DNA of 59,663 nt from assembly GCA_910576385.1 (NCBI GenBank), contig CAJTIR010000023.1:1-59663 (forward strand), written 5' to 3'. Made by a program: the position numbers and the translations under genes. The DNA comes from Lachnospiraceae bacterium. Lineage in GTDB: Bacteria > Bacillota > Clostridia > Lachnospirales > Lachnospiraceae. The notes below the pieces were generated by a model that was not told the origin of the DNA, did not search any database, and saw nothing but the letters and a program-made list of their open reading frames with translations. Positions 28,201 through 37,145 of the stretch are shown piece by piece (position 1 is the stretch's first letter; every line of letters starts with the position of its first letter).

Positions 28201-29136
28201 TCCCTGTTCTGCAATAATCTCACCTGTGGATGCATCCACTACATCCTCTGCGAGAACCTGTCCGTTGATACGGTTCTTCAAGGCCAGCTTCTTGTTAAAT
28301 TTATATCTTCCCACTTTTGCCAGATCATATCGTCTGGGATCAAAGAACATAGCATTGATCAGGCTTTCTGCACTCTCAACCGTCAGCGGCTCGCCAGGAC
28401 GGATCTTCTTATACAACTCCAGCAAACCTTCCTGATAATTGGTAGCCACATCCTTACCAAAACTTGCAATGATCTTGGGTTCTTCTCCAAATAAATCAAT
28501 AATCTCCTGGTTGGTACCAATGCCAAGTGCACGAACTAATACCGTAACTGGAACCTTTCTAGTCCTATCTACACGCACATAAAATACATCATTGGAATCT
28601 GTCTCATATTCCAGCCATGCGCCACGGTTCGGAATTACCGTGCAAGAATACAAAGTCTTACCCACTTTATCGTGTGCAATCCCATAATAGATACCAGGAG
28701 AACGCACCAACTGACTGACTATGACACGCTCAGCGCCGTTGATGACAAAGGTTCCTGTCTCTGTCATAAGTGGTAAATCGCCCATGAAGATTTCATAATC
28801 TTTGACCTCTTCAACTGCCTCTTTGTTGTAAAATCTGACTTTTACTTTTAGAGGAGCGGCATAGGTTGCATCTCGTTCCTTACATTCTGCAATTGAATAT
28901 TTTACATCATCCTCACACAATGTAAAACCAACGAATTCCAAACTTAACTGTCCGCTGTAATCTGCGATTGGAGAAATATCGGCAAATACTTCTTTCAACC
29001 CTTCACTGATAAACCAGTTGTAAGAATTCTTCTGAACCTCGATCAGGTTCGGCATTTCCAATACTTCCTTTTGTCGCGAGTAACTCATACGAACGCTTTT
29101 TCCTGCTTTAATCGGACGTATTCTGTTTTTCTCCAT
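25270..29136 (-). CDS. rpoB: RNA polymerase beta subunit
   Basis: ATG 29136 follows GAGAGGTG, giving 1288 residues. The rifampicin pocket reads [14 protein letters not shown] and [13 protein letters not shown], with wild-type residues at the usual resistance positions. Other hallmarks are [16 protein letters not shown]-like (here [10 protein letters not shown]) and the C-terminal [18 protein letters not shown] region. The C-terminus carries an unusually acidic tail of about 35 residues. Unlike the usual Firmicute order it does not directly follow rplL but starts from its own promoter. Confidence 0.98.
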   Translation of the reverse strand: MEKNRIRPIKAGKSVRMSYSRQKEVLEMPNLIEVQKNSYNWFISEGLKEVFADISPIADYSGQLSLEFVGFTLCEDDVKYSIAECKERDATYAAPLKVKVRFYNKEAVEEVKDYEIFMGDLPLMTETGTFVINGAERVIVSQLVRSPGIYYGIAHDKVGKTLYSCTVIPNRGAWLEYETDSNDVFYVRVDRTRKVPVTVLVRALGIGTNQEIIDLFGEEPKIIASFGKDVATNYQEGLLELYKKIRPGEPLTVESAESLINAMFFDPRRYDLAKVGRYKFNKKLALKNRINGQVLAEDVVDASTGEIIAEQGRTVDRDLADAIQNAAVPFVWIQGEERNIKVLSNLMVDVTNYVDIEQEEARKLGITELVYYPVLEKILEENDNLEDLKEALHRNAADLIPKHITREDILASINYNMHLEYGLGNDDDIDHLGNRRIRAVGELLQNQYRIGLSRMERVVRERMTTQDLQGISPQSLINIKPVTAAVKEFFGSSQLSQFMDQNNPLGELTHKRRLSALGPGGLSRDRAGFEVRDVHYSHYGRMCPIETPEGPNIGLINSLATYARINEYGFVEAPYRKIDKSDPKNPRVTDEVVYMTADEEDNYHVAQANEALDAEGHFVRNSVSGRYREETQEYEKAMFDYMDVSPKMVFSVATALIPFLENDDANRALMGSNMQRQAVPLLTTEAPAVGTGMETKAAVDSGVCVVAKRSGVVERSISNEITIKTEDGRRDVYKLTKFSRSNQSNCYNQRPMVFKGDKVKQGQVIADGPSTSKGELALGKNPLIGFMTWEGYNYEDAVLLSERLVQEDVYTSVHIEEYEAEARDTKLGPEEITRDVPGVGDDALKDLDERGIIRIGAEVRAGDILVGKVTPKGETELTAEERLLRAIFGEKAREVRDTSLKVPHGEYGIVVDAKVFTRDNGDELSPGVNQAVRIYIAQKRKISVGDKMAGRHGNKGVVSRVLPVEDMPFLPNGRPLDIVLNPLGVPSRMNIGQVLEIHLSLAAKALGFNIATPVFDGADENDIMDTLDLANDYVNCSWEEFEAKYKEELLPEVLEYLYENRDHREVWKGVPLSRDGKVRLRDGRTGEYFDSPVTIGHMHYLKLHHLVDDKIHARSTGPYSLVTQQPLGGKAQFGGQRFGEMEVWALEAYGASYTLQEILTVKSDDVIGRVKTYEAIIKGDNIPKPGIPESFKVLLKELQSLGLDVKVLDENREEIELMETSEYGNTDLNSIIAGDRNFAFEEEESFGEMGFSKQEFNEESEELIDIEDDEEEALELEDDFADFEDVLQ

Positions 29137-29214
29137 TGACGTTTCACCTCTCGTTTTTATAATGATATCTATTACCTGGCAATAAGTACACGTCACCACA
29201 ATAGTGCATCCTAT

Positions 29215-29244
29215 ATAATAGCATAACTGCTTACTGCATGTCAA
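29215..29244 (-). promoter_or_regulatory. rpoBC promoter
   Basis: TTGACA, 18 bases, TATTAT on the minus strand, about 80 bases before rpoB. It is needed because a foreign gene block separates rpoB from rplL. Confidence 0.75.
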
Positions 29245-29368
29245 GGAATTTTATACACAATCATTGCTCTAACATTTCCTTTAAAACGCAACACACTTTC
29301 GTTTCTCTGCACCGACCATGATAACGTGCATAAGATGAAATAGAAATACTGTGATAGGAGGAAATAGT

Positions 29369-30016
29369 ATGAATACTAATCATAATAGATTATGTTGTAA
29401 TTGTTGCTGTCGTGGTCCTGCTGGCCCACAGGGAGAGACCGGACCTATGGGGCCACAGGGAGAGACCGGACCTATGGGACCACGAGGACCTATGGGGCCG
29501 CAGGGAGAAACTGGGCCTATGGGGCCACAGGGAGAAATAGGGCCTATGGGACCGCAAGGGCCAATAGGCGCTGAAAGAGAACCAGTATATTTTAATGCTG
29601 TCATGAATGGAGGATTTCAGGATGTACTCCCAGAGGGAGCTGTCGATTTTCTTCTCGCATTTCAGTCTGGAGATTTTTCATTTACTCCAAATACCGCGGA
29701 AATTATTGTCAACACTGGCGGCGTTTATCGAATAGATTATTCCTTATTGGTTCGTCCGGCCACTGGATTACTAAATATTGCTTATGCTGTAGCCATCAAT
29801 GGGCTAGAAAATCCATTATCATTTTTTGGGGCTTACTCTAATGAGTTTACTAGCACAGAACGCATTCAATTAACAGGTATGTTTATCACTTCAATTGCAG
29901 CGGGTTCAATTGTCACACTGCGCAACAAATCTTCCTCTACAGATTATTTAGCTGGAACAGGCATCGACAACCAAGCAGTCAATCATGCCTCCATTTTAAT
30001 ACAAAAAATTGCTTAA
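29369..30016 (+). CDS. Collagen-like protein with BclA-type C-terminal domain
   Basis: AGGAGG lies 8 bases before ATG 29369. A cysteine-rich start (LCCNCCCRG) leads into about 17 Gly-X-Y triplets (residues 17-66, mostly [15 protein letters not shown] variants), then a 140-residue beta-rich domain like those ending exosporium filament proteins ([20 protein letters not shown]). Such proteins trimerise and decorate spores or cell surfaces. There is no classical signal peptide, which fits spore-surface proteins made in the mother cell. It is the only plus-strand gene in the polymerase block. The DNA encoding the triplets is itself a tandem repeat and could vary in length. Confidence 0.85.
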   Translation: MNTNHNRLCCNCCCRGPAGPQGETGPMGPQGETGPMGPRGPMGPQGETGPMGPQGEIGPMGPQGPIGAEREPVYFNAVMNGGFQDVLPEGAVDFLLAFQSGDFSFTPNTAEIIVNTGGVYRIDYSLLVRPATGLLNIAYAVAINGLENPLSFFGAYSNEFTSTERIQLTGMFITSIAAGSIVTLRNKSSSTDYLAGTGIDNQAVNHASILIQKIA

Positions 30017-30034
30017 TACTACATTCTTTTTGGT

Positions 30035-30283
30035 TCAAGGAAACTGATTTCTCAATCGTGAACGCATGAATGAAGAGGGAAACATCAGTTCCCCCTCTTC
30101 CGTCGGCGTCACTTCCTCTCCATTAAAATATTTTATCCGGCGAATTTCCTTGTCTGACTCTCCGTCAAAAAATACAGCATAACAAGTAAAATCTGTATCC
30201 CGCTCACCTAAATAGATTCTCCAAAATCTCATTATATTTATCTGACATCCACCAGAAAATAACCCCAGACACAACACTGCCAA
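30035..30283 (-). CDS. Small putative lipoprotein, unknown function
   Basis: The frame has a hydrophobic start ending in S-G-G-C, a possible lipobox, then a soluble stretch (RIYLGERDTDFTCYAVFFDG, K-Y-F-N-G-E-E-V-T-P). Only a TTG start without a good ribosome binding site is available, and a TAG lies just upstream. It begins 18 bases after a terminator. It may be a 5'-truncated gene. Confidence 0.35.
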   Translation of the reverse strand: MAVLCLGLFSGGCQINIMRFWRIYLGERDTDFTCYAVFFDGESDKEIRRIKYFNGEEVTPTEEGELMFPSSFMRSRLRNQFP

Positions 30284-30300
30284 AACAACATAAAGATACT

Positions 30301-30334
30301 ATAATAACCAGGGCAGCAATACTGCTGCCCTGGT
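30301..30334 (-). terminator. Terminator of the sigma/DUF4179 operon
   Basis: ACCAGGGCAGCA and TGCTGCCCTGGT (12-bp perfect stem) followed on the minus strand by TTATTAT, 36 bases after the DUF4179 gene stop. Confidence 0.8.
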
Positions 30335-30369
30335 CCATGTCAACACTTACTGATAACCTTGCATATCTT

Positions 30370-31575
30370 CTATGGTAAGTGAATTAGTATCTCTGCAATT
30401 TTTACATTCATTTCTCCACGATTTTCTTCTGTATCGGTAAATGCCTCGACAATAATATCCTTCTGCCCATCATAGAGCACCTCAATATCTTGTCTAAATA
30501 ATTGCTTATAATTAGTATCTAAATATCCAAGATAATTTCCCTCGGTATCTCTAACGCAAAAGCATATATCTCCATCCTCAAAATCGTAAGGGGGTCTTGT
30601 TGCATAAGTAGAATAATCCATTTCCAAAATCAAGCCTGTTTTCGTCATTGTGGCTCTTTCTACTAAAATTCCATTATCCTCCTGATTGATCTCAAATGTC
30701 TGATTATCTGCATTGTCCACGGTAACAGGAAATTTTAAATTCCATTTGCCTTCCACACAGGCTGTCTCAACCAAACATTGATCTTCTGCCTCCTGATTAA
30801 GCACCCCTGTCAGCGCCTCCACTGGACAATCTACAACTAATCTTCCTTTCTGTTCAATTTCAGACTTCAATTCCTCTTGACGCTCTTTACCATAAAAATC
30901 ATCACCAGAGAAACTTAACTCAAACATACCCACAAAGCTACCATCCTCAGATTTCTTTAGTGAACCCCAGCTACCGCCTGTTTCCAGATTCTTACCATCT
31001 TGTGATACAACCTTTGGGAACGACCAATCACCTTTTTGTTTATAAAGAAGAACTGTCTCCGCCTTGTTTAAATCTTCATTGTTGGTAGTCATCGCTATCG
31101 TATAATACAGAGAATAGCCATCACAATAAACATCTGACACAGAAACTGTGACACCATTGTCTTCTACAGTAGTTACATAATCTTTTGAATCTTGATACTT
31201 ATCTGTTTCTCCCTGGGCAGGAAGGGCATTCTCAGCAATCTTGGTATATACTTTGTTCTGTCCCACCCAAGATTCTTCTTTTTCTGAGATATCAATCAGA
31301 TTTCCAAACACTCTGCTGAAAATTTGTTTTGCCAGCACTGGATTTGCCACCGTTCCCGCTGCGCCGACCACTACCGCACATGCAGCCGCAATTCCCACTG
31401 CTTTTTTCCAGATTTTTTTGTTGCCATTGTTTTTTGTGTTATCCTTCATATCTTTCACCTCCATTAAAATTTTTTGTTTATAATAATCTTTTTCTTCGGA
31501 AGATAATTCTACCTGTTCATATTCCGTAAAATCGGTTTCCACTTCGTTGAGTAATTGATAAATTGTTTTTTCCAT
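30370..31575 (-). CDS. DUF4179 transmembrane protein, likely anti-sigma factor
   Basis: From ATG 31575 (AGAGGTG upstream) the protein has a charged cytoplasmic start of about 55 residues, one membrane span (KKAVGIAAACAVVVGAAGTV) and a large extracellular beta-rich domain of the DUF4179 type. It starts one base after the ECF sigma gene, so the two are coupled; family precedent (RsiW-like pairs) suggests the cytoplasmic part holds the sigma factor until an envelope signal is sensed. Confidence 0.85.
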   Translation of the reverse strand: MEKTIYQLLNEVETDFTEYEQVELSSEEKDYYKQKILMEVKDMKDNTKNNGNKKIWKKAVGIAAACAVVVGAAGTVANPVLAKQIFSRVFGNLIDISEKEESWVGQNKVYTKIAENALPAQGETDKYQDSKDYVTTVEDNGVTVSVSDVYCDGYSLYYTIAMTTNNEDLNKAETVLLYKQKGDWSFPKVVSQDGKNLETGGSWGSLKKSEDGSFVGMFELSFSGDDFYGKERQEELKSEIEQKGRLVVDCPVEALTGVLNQEAEDQCLVETACVEGKWNLKFPVTVDNADNQTFEINQEDNGILVERATMTKTGLILEMDYSTYATRPPYDFEDGDICFCVRDTEGNYLGYLDTNYKQLFRQDIEVLYDGQKDIIVEAFTDTEENRGEMNVKIAEILIHLP

Positions 31576-31576
31576 A

Positions 31577-32128
31577 TTAGACACCTCTTTCCATGTGAAA
31601 TTGTCTGCGGAGCTTGCGCTTACTCCGTGATAAACGATTGTAAATGACTTCCTTTTTCATACCTGTCTCTCTGCTGACCTGATCAATGGGCTTTTCCTCC
31701 ACATACAGCTTCATAAACAGTTCCCGATCTGAAGGTTTTAAAGAGTCCAGCATCATTTCCACTTCTTCTGAAATTTCCCGTTCAATCATCTTCGCCAGTA
31801 TACGATCTTCTTTCACAATGGCAGTGTCGTCAATATTTACCGTTGCAAGTTCCCGCTGATATTGCCGTAAATAATCTATTGCCCGATAGCGGGTAATTGC
31901 AGCCGCCCAATTTTTAAAACTATTTTTACTCTCATCAAAATCCGCAATATTCTGCCAAATCTTCAACAAAACATCATTGAAACATTCTTCCTGGCGATGG
32001 GGAACTCCAAAAAGCTGCTTTCGAATAATAGACATCAGCAGGCCGCCATATTCATCAATCACAAACAAAAGCGCCTTCTCGTTATGAAGTTGTAATTGTT
32101 GAATAAAGTTGTGTTCTCCAATCCTCAT
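31577..32128 (-). CDS. ECF-type RNA polymerase sigma factor
   Basis: The 183-residue protein has sigma region 2 (residues 20-90, with D-V-L-L-K-I-W-Q-N-I and F-K-N-W-A-A-A-I-T-R-Y-R-A-I-D-Y-L-R) and region 4 (residues 120-175, LKPSDRELFMKLYVEEKPID then a helix-turn-helix). It probably redirects RNA polymerase to envelope-stress genes and to its own operon. Target genes are not evident. Its position between rplL and rpoB is unusual and looks like an insertion into the ribosomal/polymerase cluster. Confidence 0.9.
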   Translation of the reverse strand: MRIGEHNFIQQLQLHNEKALLFVIDEYGGLLMSIIRKQLFGVPHRQEECFNDVLLKIWQNIADFDESKNSFKNWAAAITRYRAIDYLRQYQRELATVNIDDTAIVKEDRILAKMIEREISEEVEMMLDSLKPSDRELFMKLYVEEKPIDQVSRETGMKKEVIYNRLSRSKRKLRRQFHMERGV

Positions 32129-32283
32129 AAGTAACCCTCTTTTCCAATCCTGTGCACATTGTGTTTTGTAATTACATTAATTATTACGGATATGGGATTA
32201 GAAATCTATCAATTTATCAAAAAAATATTAGAGAAAATTGGAAATTCAAGGCACACATCGCTCTATTTTCTTGAGACTTGCTC

Positions 32284-32306
32284 GCCCCCAAATGTAATTT
32301 GGGGGC
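32284..32306. terminator. Hairpin GCCCCCAAAT/ATTTGGGGGC
   Basis: A perfect 10-bp stem with a 3-base loop between the sigma gene and the rplL terminator. There is no long T run on either side, so it may back up the adjacent terminator or protect an RNA end. Confidence 0.5.
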
Positions 32307-32322
32307 ACGCGTTGCGCTTTCA

Positions 32323-32382
32323 AATAAGAAAACAGGGGAGCAGTTCTATGCTAGCATAGAACTGCTCCCCTGTTTTCTTATT
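32323..32382 (-). terminator. rplJL terminator, a perfect 60-bp palindrome
   Basis: The 60 bases equal their own reverse complement with no spacer; a TTTTCTTATT end follows the GC-rich stem on both strands. It lies 20 bases after the rplL stop and would end transcripts from either direction. Confidence 0.85.
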
Positions 32383-32402
32383 CTCAATCTGCTGGATCGC
32401 GA

Positions 32403-32780
32403 TTATTTTAATGTTACTTTTGCGCCTTCCGCTTCCAGTTTAGACTTGATGTCCTCAGCTTCTGCCTTCTCAACGCCTTCCTTCACTACCTTAGGCGCTC
32501 CGTCAACTACTTCCTTAGCTTCCTTCAGACCTAAGCCGGTAACTTCACGAACAACTTTAATAACTTTAACCTTGTTCGGGCCAACCTCTGTCAGCTCTAC
32601 GTTGAAGTCAGTCTTCTCTTCTGCTGCGCCAGCACCGTCTCCGCCTGCTGCTGCAACTACGACACCTGCTGCTGCAGATACGCCAAATTCTTCTTCACAT
32701 GCTTTTACAAGCTCATTTAACTCTAATACGCTTAACTCTTTGATCGCTTCAATAAATTCTTCCGTTGTCAATTTTGCCAT
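32403..32780 (-). CDS. rplL: 50S ribosomal protein L7/L12
   Basis: ATG 32780 follows GGAGGGAAATAATC; 125 residues starting M-A-K-L-T-T-E-E-F. The N-terminal dimerisation domain, an alanine/glycine hinge and the C-terminal factor-binding domain ([20 protein letters not shown], then [18 protein letters not shown]) are complete. It recruits translation GTPases to the ribosome stalk. The 245 bases between it and rplJ hold a duplicated 65-bp sequence. Confidence 0.97.
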   Translation of the reverse strand: MAKLTTEEFIEAIKELSVLELNELVKACEEEFGVSAAAGVVVAAAGGDGAGAAEEKTDFNVELTEVGPNKVKVIKVVREVTGLGLKEAKEVVDGAPKVVKEGVEKAEAEDIKSKLEAEGAKVTLK

Positions 32781-32849
32781 GATTATTTCCCTCCATATAA
32801 TATTTGATATTAAGATTCTAATGAAAAATAATTTGCAGTTGTTCTGTTT

Positions 32850-32914
32850 GCTAATCTCACAGAACGGCCTCGCAACACGCTCTGTCTTCGCCTTCAGCTC
32901 GCCAATCGCTAGTT
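32850..32914. repeat. 65-bp direct repeat, copy 1 (rplJ-rplL spacer)
   Basis: Identical at all 65 positions to 32967-33031. Both copies carry a duplicate of the last codon and stop of rplJ at one end. The sequence GTTCTGTTYGCTAA flanks the copies, and TCGC-rich short inverted repeats lie between them. Confidence 0.9.
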
Positions 32915-32966
32915 TTTTAGCGGTTGTTCTGTTCGCTAACCTCAATCTTCGCTATCGCTCGATTTC

Positions 32967-33031
32967 GCTAATCTCACAGAACGGCCTCGCAACACGCTCT
33001 GTCTTCGCCTTCAGCTCGCCAATCGCTAGTT
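32967..33031. repeat. 65-bp direct repeat, copy 2 (overlaps the rplJ end)
   Basis: Second perfect copy, 117 bases from the first; its right end contains the AAC-TAG end of rplJ. It lies within the transcript and could affect L10:L12 stoichiometry through RNA structure, or be a small mobile repeat. Confidence 0.9.
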
Positions 33032-33556
33032 GCTTTCGGCCTCTGCCTCAGCAGCGGATGCTGCTGGCGCTTCACCGCCCTGTTCTGCGATCTGATTAAG
33101 AACACGTGCCAGGTTGGTAATCGGAGACTGAATACTTCCAAGAAACTTGGACAGTAACTCTTCCCTTGATGGAACAGAAGCGATGGTCTTAATCCCATCT
33201 GTATCATAAAAAGTTCCCTCTACAACACCTGCTTTTAATTCCAGCGCTGGTGCAGTTTTTGCAAATTTTGCAAGGATTCTCGCTGGTGCAGTTGCATCAT
33301 CTTTGGAGACAGCAATCGCATTTGGTCCTTCCAATAAAGAAGACATACTCTCAAAATCTGTTCCCTTAAATGCAAAATTCATCAATGTATTCTTATACAC
33401 CTTATATGCAACACCAGCTTCTCTTAACTGTTTACGCAACTGTGTATCTTCTTCTACAGTCAATCCACGATAATCTACTAATACAACACATTGTGCATCT
33501 TTGATCTGTTCGGAAATCTCCTGTACTATAGGCTGCTTTAATTCTACTTTTGCCAC
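33026..33556 (-). CDS. rplJ: 50S ribosomal protein L10
   Basis: GTG start at 33556 after AAGGAGGTG; 176 residues. The N-terminal rRNA-binding domain (QCVVLVDYRGLTVEEDTQLR and VYKNTLMNFAF) and the C-terminal helix that binds L12 dimers (LLSKFLGSIQSPITNLARVL) are present. An alanine/glutamate-rich tail ends at the copy-2 repeat. The 220 bases upstream, after the DUF3298 gene, hold an AGAGCA...TGCTCT stem but no clear leader or promoter. Confidence 0.96.
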   Translation of the reverse strand: MAKVELKQPIVQEISEQIKDAQCVVLVDYRGLTVEEDTQLRKQLREAGVAYKVYKNTLMNFAFKGTDFESMSSLLEGPNAIAVSKDDATAPARILAKFAKTAPALELKAGVVEGTFYDTDGIKTIASVPSREELLSKFLGSIQSPITNLARVLNQIAEQGGEAPAASAAEAEAESN

Positions 33557-33776
33557 GAATCGTGCACCTCCTTCTTTATTTAGAGCAATCTCGAACCTCC
33601 ACCATAATCTGAGTTTCTGCTCTTTTTTATCATCTCAAAAGCCTGCCCTCTGGGAAAGCCTCTGAATTCATGCCATTATCTAAAACCGTATCAGAATCAG
33701 GCAAGTAATCCATCACACTTCAATAATACTAATTGTTCTTGGTATAACCTTTATCGAATTTCAGAATATAAGCCAT

Positions 33777-34499
33777 TTATTGATAATTTCCCTTTAAGGT
33801 AATAAAGCTCTGTCCATTTCCTCCGCCTGGCTGATATGGACCAAAACATACAACCACATTTCCATTTTTTAAATAAAACTGGAATTTAGAGATTTTTGTA
33901 CTATCCAATTCTTTTCTCGCATACTCGTCTTCTGACTTAATTTTACTAAAATACTTTTTGATAATTTTATTTTTCACAGTCTTACTGTTTCCAGAAATCA
34001 CATCTGCAACATTAAGTTTTTTTCCAGTCTTTAAGCTGTATGTCATGCCATCTGTCCAACTATTGTGTACGCCCCCTGCATACCATTCATGCAAAAAGCA
34101 AAATGAGACATACCCTTTCTTATTGTAAGTCACCTTACACTTAGTAGTCGTAAGATACTGGTCATTATACGTATAGTATGAAGAGTTGTTCGCCTCTCTT
34201 GCCTGCTCAAATACAGCCTTTTTATCCTTCAAAGACATGGTATAACCTTTTTTCAATGAAGTATTGATCTTCTTTACAATCTTAGAACTTCCCTTGAGCT
34301 GCGGAAGATGATAGGTATATTGCGCAGATACCCTTCCGCCTGACTTACTATATTTCTTATTGTATTTTTTGATCGTATATACTGCTTTGGTTTTTGTCGT
34401 CTTATTGGATGCCTGAATTGTCTGTCCTCCAAAACTGCATGAAGCGATCAGCACTGCCGCAATCAGCAGCATGATTCTGAACTTATAACATTTCTTCAC
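33777..34499 (-). CDS. Secreted DUF4163/DUF3298 (RsiV-like) domain protein
   Basis: A signal peptide (residues 1-29, FRIMLLIAAVLIASCSFGGQ) is followed by a mixed alpha/beta domain with V-S-A-Q-Y-T-Y-H-L-P-Q-L, G-Y-V-S-F-C-F-L-H-E-W-Y-A-G-G-V-H, and L-K-T-G-K-K-L-N-V-A-D-V, the hallmarks of DUF4163 plus DUF3298 as in the extracellular part of RsiV, which binds lysozyme. There is no membrane anchor beyond the signal, so it would be released or wall associated. It lies between the L10 leader and rplJ on the same strand, an unexpected place for a secreted protein gene. Confidence 0.8.
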   Translation of the reverse strand: MKKCYKFRIMLLIAAVLIASCSFGGQTIQASNKTTKTKAVYTIKKYNKKYSKSGGRVSAQYTYHLPQLKGSSKIVKKINTSLKKGYTMSLKDKKAVFEQAREANNSSYYTYNDQYLTTTKCKVTYNKKGYVSFCFLHEWYAGGVHNSWTDGMTYSLKTGKKLNVADVISGNSKTVKNKIIKKYFSKIKSEDEYARKELDSTKISKFQFYLKNGNVVVCFGPYQPGGGNGQSFITLKGNYQ

Positions 34500-34683
34500 T
34501 ATACATCCTCCCTGATCGGCATCTAAGCAATCTCACCGAAAGGTTTTATTACTATCGGAACGTCAACAAAATTTCCTCTAGTATGAACAAAGATTCCTGC
34601 AAAGCAGGATTCTGTGCCTGCGGCGGGTCGCTTTCGCGATATATTTCATTTTTGCCGCAGTACCCTCGCTTCGCTGGGTTGCT

Positions 34684-34811
34684 ATAAGAAAAGCCCCTTT
34701 GTCCGAGACAAAGAGGCTTGAAATAATCTTTCATCCTTATCAGACACAACAGTCTGATAAATTTCCTCGGCAGGCCATATTGTTACGCCTCACGGCACCT
34801 GCTGTCTTCGG
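34684..34811 (-). promoter_or_regulatory. L10 leader with attenuator
   Basis: Read on the minus strand, CCGAAGACAGCAGGTGCC and GGCCTGCCGAGG (34765-34811) match the conserved stem of the Firmicute L10 (rplJL) leader, where L10-L12 binds. About 45 bases on, AAGCCTCTTTGTC/GACAAAGGGGCTT with a T-rich end (34684-34719) is the attenuator terminator. Here the next gene is the DUF3298-type gene and only then rplJ. Confidence 0.7.
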
Positions 34812-34861
34812 CAATATGCTAGTAAGTATATCACTATCTATTTTAGATGTCAATATTAAGT

Positions 34862-35554
34862 TTAAACAAGCTTAGCTGTATTGACCTTTACGCCTGGTCC
34901 CATTGTAGGAGCTAAAGTAACGCTCTTTAAATACTGTCCCTTTAACGCTGCTGGTTTCGCCTTAATAATGGCATCCATAAGAGTCTGGAAGTTGTCCGCT
35001 AATTTTTCTTCTGTAAAAGATGCTTTTCCAATTGGCACATGGATAATATTTGTCTTATCTAATCTGTACTCAATCTTACCAGCTTTAATGTCGTTCACTG
35101 CCTTAGTAACATCCATCGTTACAGTTCCTGCTTTGGGGTTTGGCATCAGACCTTTTGGTCCAAGTACACGTCCCAAACGTCCAACCACACCCATCATATC
35201 TGGGGTAGCTACTACAACGTCAAAATCCAGCCAGCCATCATTCTGAATCTTGGGAATCAATTCCTCGCCGCCAACATGGTCAGCGCCTGCTGCCAATGCC
35301 TCATCTACCTTATCACCCTTTGCAAAAACCAGAACCTTAACAGTCTTACCAGTTCCATGAGGCAGTACTACCGCACCACGAATCTGCTGTTCTGCATGAC
35401 GTCCATCACAGCCAGTTCTGATATGAGCTTCGATTGTTTCATCAAATTTAGCAACTGCAGCCTTCTTTGCCAGGCTGATTGCTTCTGCTGTATCATACTG
35501 CACAGTTCTGTCAAAAGCCTTTGCAGCTTCTACATATTTCTTTCCTCGTTTCAT
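34862..35554 (-). CDS. rplA: 50S ribosomal protein L1
   Basis: Complete 230-residue L1 beginning M-K-R-G-K-K-Y-V-E, with the conserved [20 protein letters not shown] segment and the C-terminal [14 protein letters not shown]. It binds the mobile L1 stalk and in many bacteria represses its own operon. It follows rplK by 82 bases. Confidence 0.97.
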   Translation of the reverse strand: MKRGKKYVEAAKAFDRTVQYDTAEAISLAKKAAVAKFDETIEAHIRTGCDGRHAEQQIRGAVVLPHGTGKTVKVLVFAKGDKVDEALAAGADHVGGEELIPKIQNDGWLDFDVVVATPDMMGVVGRLGRVLGPKGLMPNPKAGTVTMDVTKAVNDIKAGKIEYRLDKTNIIHVPIGKASFTEEKLADNFQTLMDAIIKAKPAALKGQYLKSVTLAPTMGPGVKVNTAKLV

Positions 35555-35636
35555 TCTAAAAACCTCCTAGTGGTAATATCGGGAGTTGTCCCTCCCACAA
35601 CTTCGAATGCAGTTCTATTCACTAAACATTCAATGC

Positions 35637-36062
35637 CTATTCTGTAACCTCAACGCCCATACTTCTAGCGGTTCCAGCGATCATACTCATTGCCGCTTCC
35701 AGTGAACCAGCGTTCAGATCCGGCATCTTCAGCTCTGCGATTTCCTGAACCTTTGCTTTGGAAATAGTCGCTACCTTTGTCTTATTCGGCACTGCAGAAC
35801 CAGATTTGATATTGCAGGCCTTTTTAATCAGCACTGGAGCAGGCGGGGTCTTTGTGACGAAGCTAAAGCTTCTGTCTGAATATACGGTAATTACTACCGG
35901 AATAATTAAATCCCCCTGATCAGCAGTCCTTGCGTTGAACTGTTTGGTAAATTCAACGATATTAACCCCATGCTGGCCAAGTGCCGGGCCAACTGGCGGA
36001 GCAGGCGTAGCCTTTCCAGCAGGGATCTGTAATTTAATATATCCTTCTACTTTTTTTGCCAT
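35637..36062 (-). CDS. rplK: 50S ribosomal protein L11
   Basis: Full 141-residue L11: [20 protein letters not shown] in the N-terminal domain and the C-terminal rRNA-binding domain with [10 protein letters not shown]. Site of thiopeptide action and needed for stringent response. GGAGG lies 8 bases before the start; nusG ends 16 bases upstream. Confidence 0.97.
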   Translation of the reverse strand: MAKKVEGYIKLQIPAGKATPAPPVGPALGQHGVNIVEFTKQFNARTADQGDLIIPVVITVYSDRSFSFVTKTPPAPVLIKKACNIKSGSAVPNKTKVATISKAKVQEIAELKMPDLNAGSLEAAMSMIAGTARSMGVEVTE

Positions 36063-36078
36063 TTGGAAAATCCTCCTT

Positions 36079-36594
36079 TTACAACTTTTGAATATCTGTG
36101 AAACTTATTTCAACCGGTGTTTCACGACCGAACAGGTCAACATTGATCGTAACCATCTGCTTGCCGTGATTCATGGTCTGGATAATACCAACTGTATCTT
36201 TCCAGACACCACCAGTAACTCGGATAGAATCACCTTCCTCAAAATCCACAACCACACTGTCAACCTGAATACCCAATGGTTTCATTTCAGCTTCAGTGAG
36301 CGGTACGGGCTTAGAACCCGGACCTACAAACCCGGTAACACCTCTGGTATTTCTGACCACATACCATATATCATCATTCATAACCATGTTAATAAGAACA
36401 TAGCCTGGAAACATCTTCTTCTCAACAGTCTTTTTGACACCGTTCTTCATTTCCACGACGCTCTGCATAGGAACCCTCACCTCTAGGATCTGGTCTCCCA
36501 AATGCCGATTTTCGATTGTCTTCTCAATGTTCTCCTTGACTTTCTTTTCATAACCGGAATAGGTATGAACTACATACCAGTTTGCCTCTGCCAT
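36079..36594 (-). CDS. nusG: Transcription elongation/antitermination factor NusG
   Basis: 171 residues with the N-terminal NGN domain ([30 protein letters not shown]) and the C-terminal KOW domain ([17 protein letters not shown]). It binds the polymerase clamp and couples to the ribosome. It lies 16 bases after secE. Confidence 0.96.
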   Translation of the reverse strand: MAEANWYVVHTYSGYEKKVKENIEKTIENRHLGDQILEVRVPMQSVVEMKNGVKKTVEKKMFPGYVLINMVMNDDIWYVVRNTRGVTGFVGPGSKPVPLTEAEMKPLGIQVDSVVVDFEEGDSIRVTGGVWKDTVGIIQTMNHGKQMVTINVDLFGRETPVEISFTDIQKL

Positions 36595-36610
36595 AAATCA
36601 CCTATGCCTC

Positions 36611-36817
36611 CTATAATTTTACCAGGGCATCTACGCCATACTTAATGAATACATCTAATACGGCAATGATAAAGCCCAAGACAATAGAAACAGCTACCAC
36701 TGCTGCGGTCTGCTTACTAAGTGATTTTTTATCAGGCCAAATAATTTTGTCAAATTCCGCCTTGAGACCGGTGAACCAGCTCGTCTTTGGAGCTTTTTCT
36801 GTTTTGGTTTCTCCCAT
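36611..36817 (-). CDS. secE: Preprotein translocase subunit SecE
   Basis: 68 residues with a charged start, the W-F-x-G-L-K-A-E-F-D-K-I-I-W-P signature and one C-terminal membrane span (AAVVAVSIVLGFIIAVLDVF). Essential clamp of SecY. AGGAGG precedes ATG. Confidence 0.95.
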   Translation of the reverse strand: MGETKTEKAPKTSWFTGLKAEFDKIIWPDKKSLSKQTAAVVAVSIVLGFIIAVLDVFIKYGVDALVKL

Positions 36818-36904
36818 TATTACCTCCTATGGCGCACTGCCTGCGCCTGAATCCAGGGATGGGTGAACATCCGTTCAGCCTTTCACTTCTTCTGCTCTAT
36901 CCTG

Positions 36905-37054
36905 TTACTTGGTTTCTTTGTGTAATGTGTGTGTCCTGCAGAATCTGCAGTACTTCTTGGTCTCCATCCTGTCTGGATGGGCTTTCTTATCTTTTGTCAT
37001 GTTGTAATTGCGTTGTTTACATTCTGTACATGCCAGGGTAATTCTAGTGCGCAC
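36905..37054 (-). CDS. rpmG: 50S ribosomal protein L33
   Basis: GTG start at 37054 after GGAGGTGG gives 49 residues: [17 protein letters not shown] and a second pair C-R-F-C-R. Four zinc-type cysteines (C+ form) are present. First gene of the rpmG-secE-nusG-rplKA operon. Confidence 0.93.
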   Translation of the reverse strand: MRTRITLACTECKQRNYNMTKDKKAHPDRMETKKYCRFCRTHTLHKETK

Positions 37055-37116
37055 AACTTCCACCTCCAATTTTTAATTTTAGGCATAAAAAAAAGACCTA
37101 CTTCCATCGCTAGTTT

Positions 37117-37145
37117 ACTATAGCACAATAAAGCCGCGCCGTCAA
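37117..37145 (-). promoter_or_regulatory. Promoter of rpmG-secE-nusG-rplK-rplA
   Basis: TTGACG, 17 bases, TATAGT on the minus strand. The -35 box overlaps the stop codon of the glycosyltransferase gene upstream, so read-through from the large surface-modification operon could also feed the ribosomal genes. Confidence 0.75.

Noticed and set aside
33557-33776. L10 leader directly before rplJ
   Set aside because: The conserved leader stem and attenuator are found instead at 34684-34811; only a weak stem is seen here.
34552-34749. 65-residue minus-strand frame in the L10 leader
   Set aside because: It overlaps the attenuator hairpin; structure, not coding, explains the sequence.
36818-36904. 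Possible tRNA-Trp between rpmG and secE, as in some bacteria
   Set aside because: No cloverleaf or CCA-anticodon pattern found in the interval.
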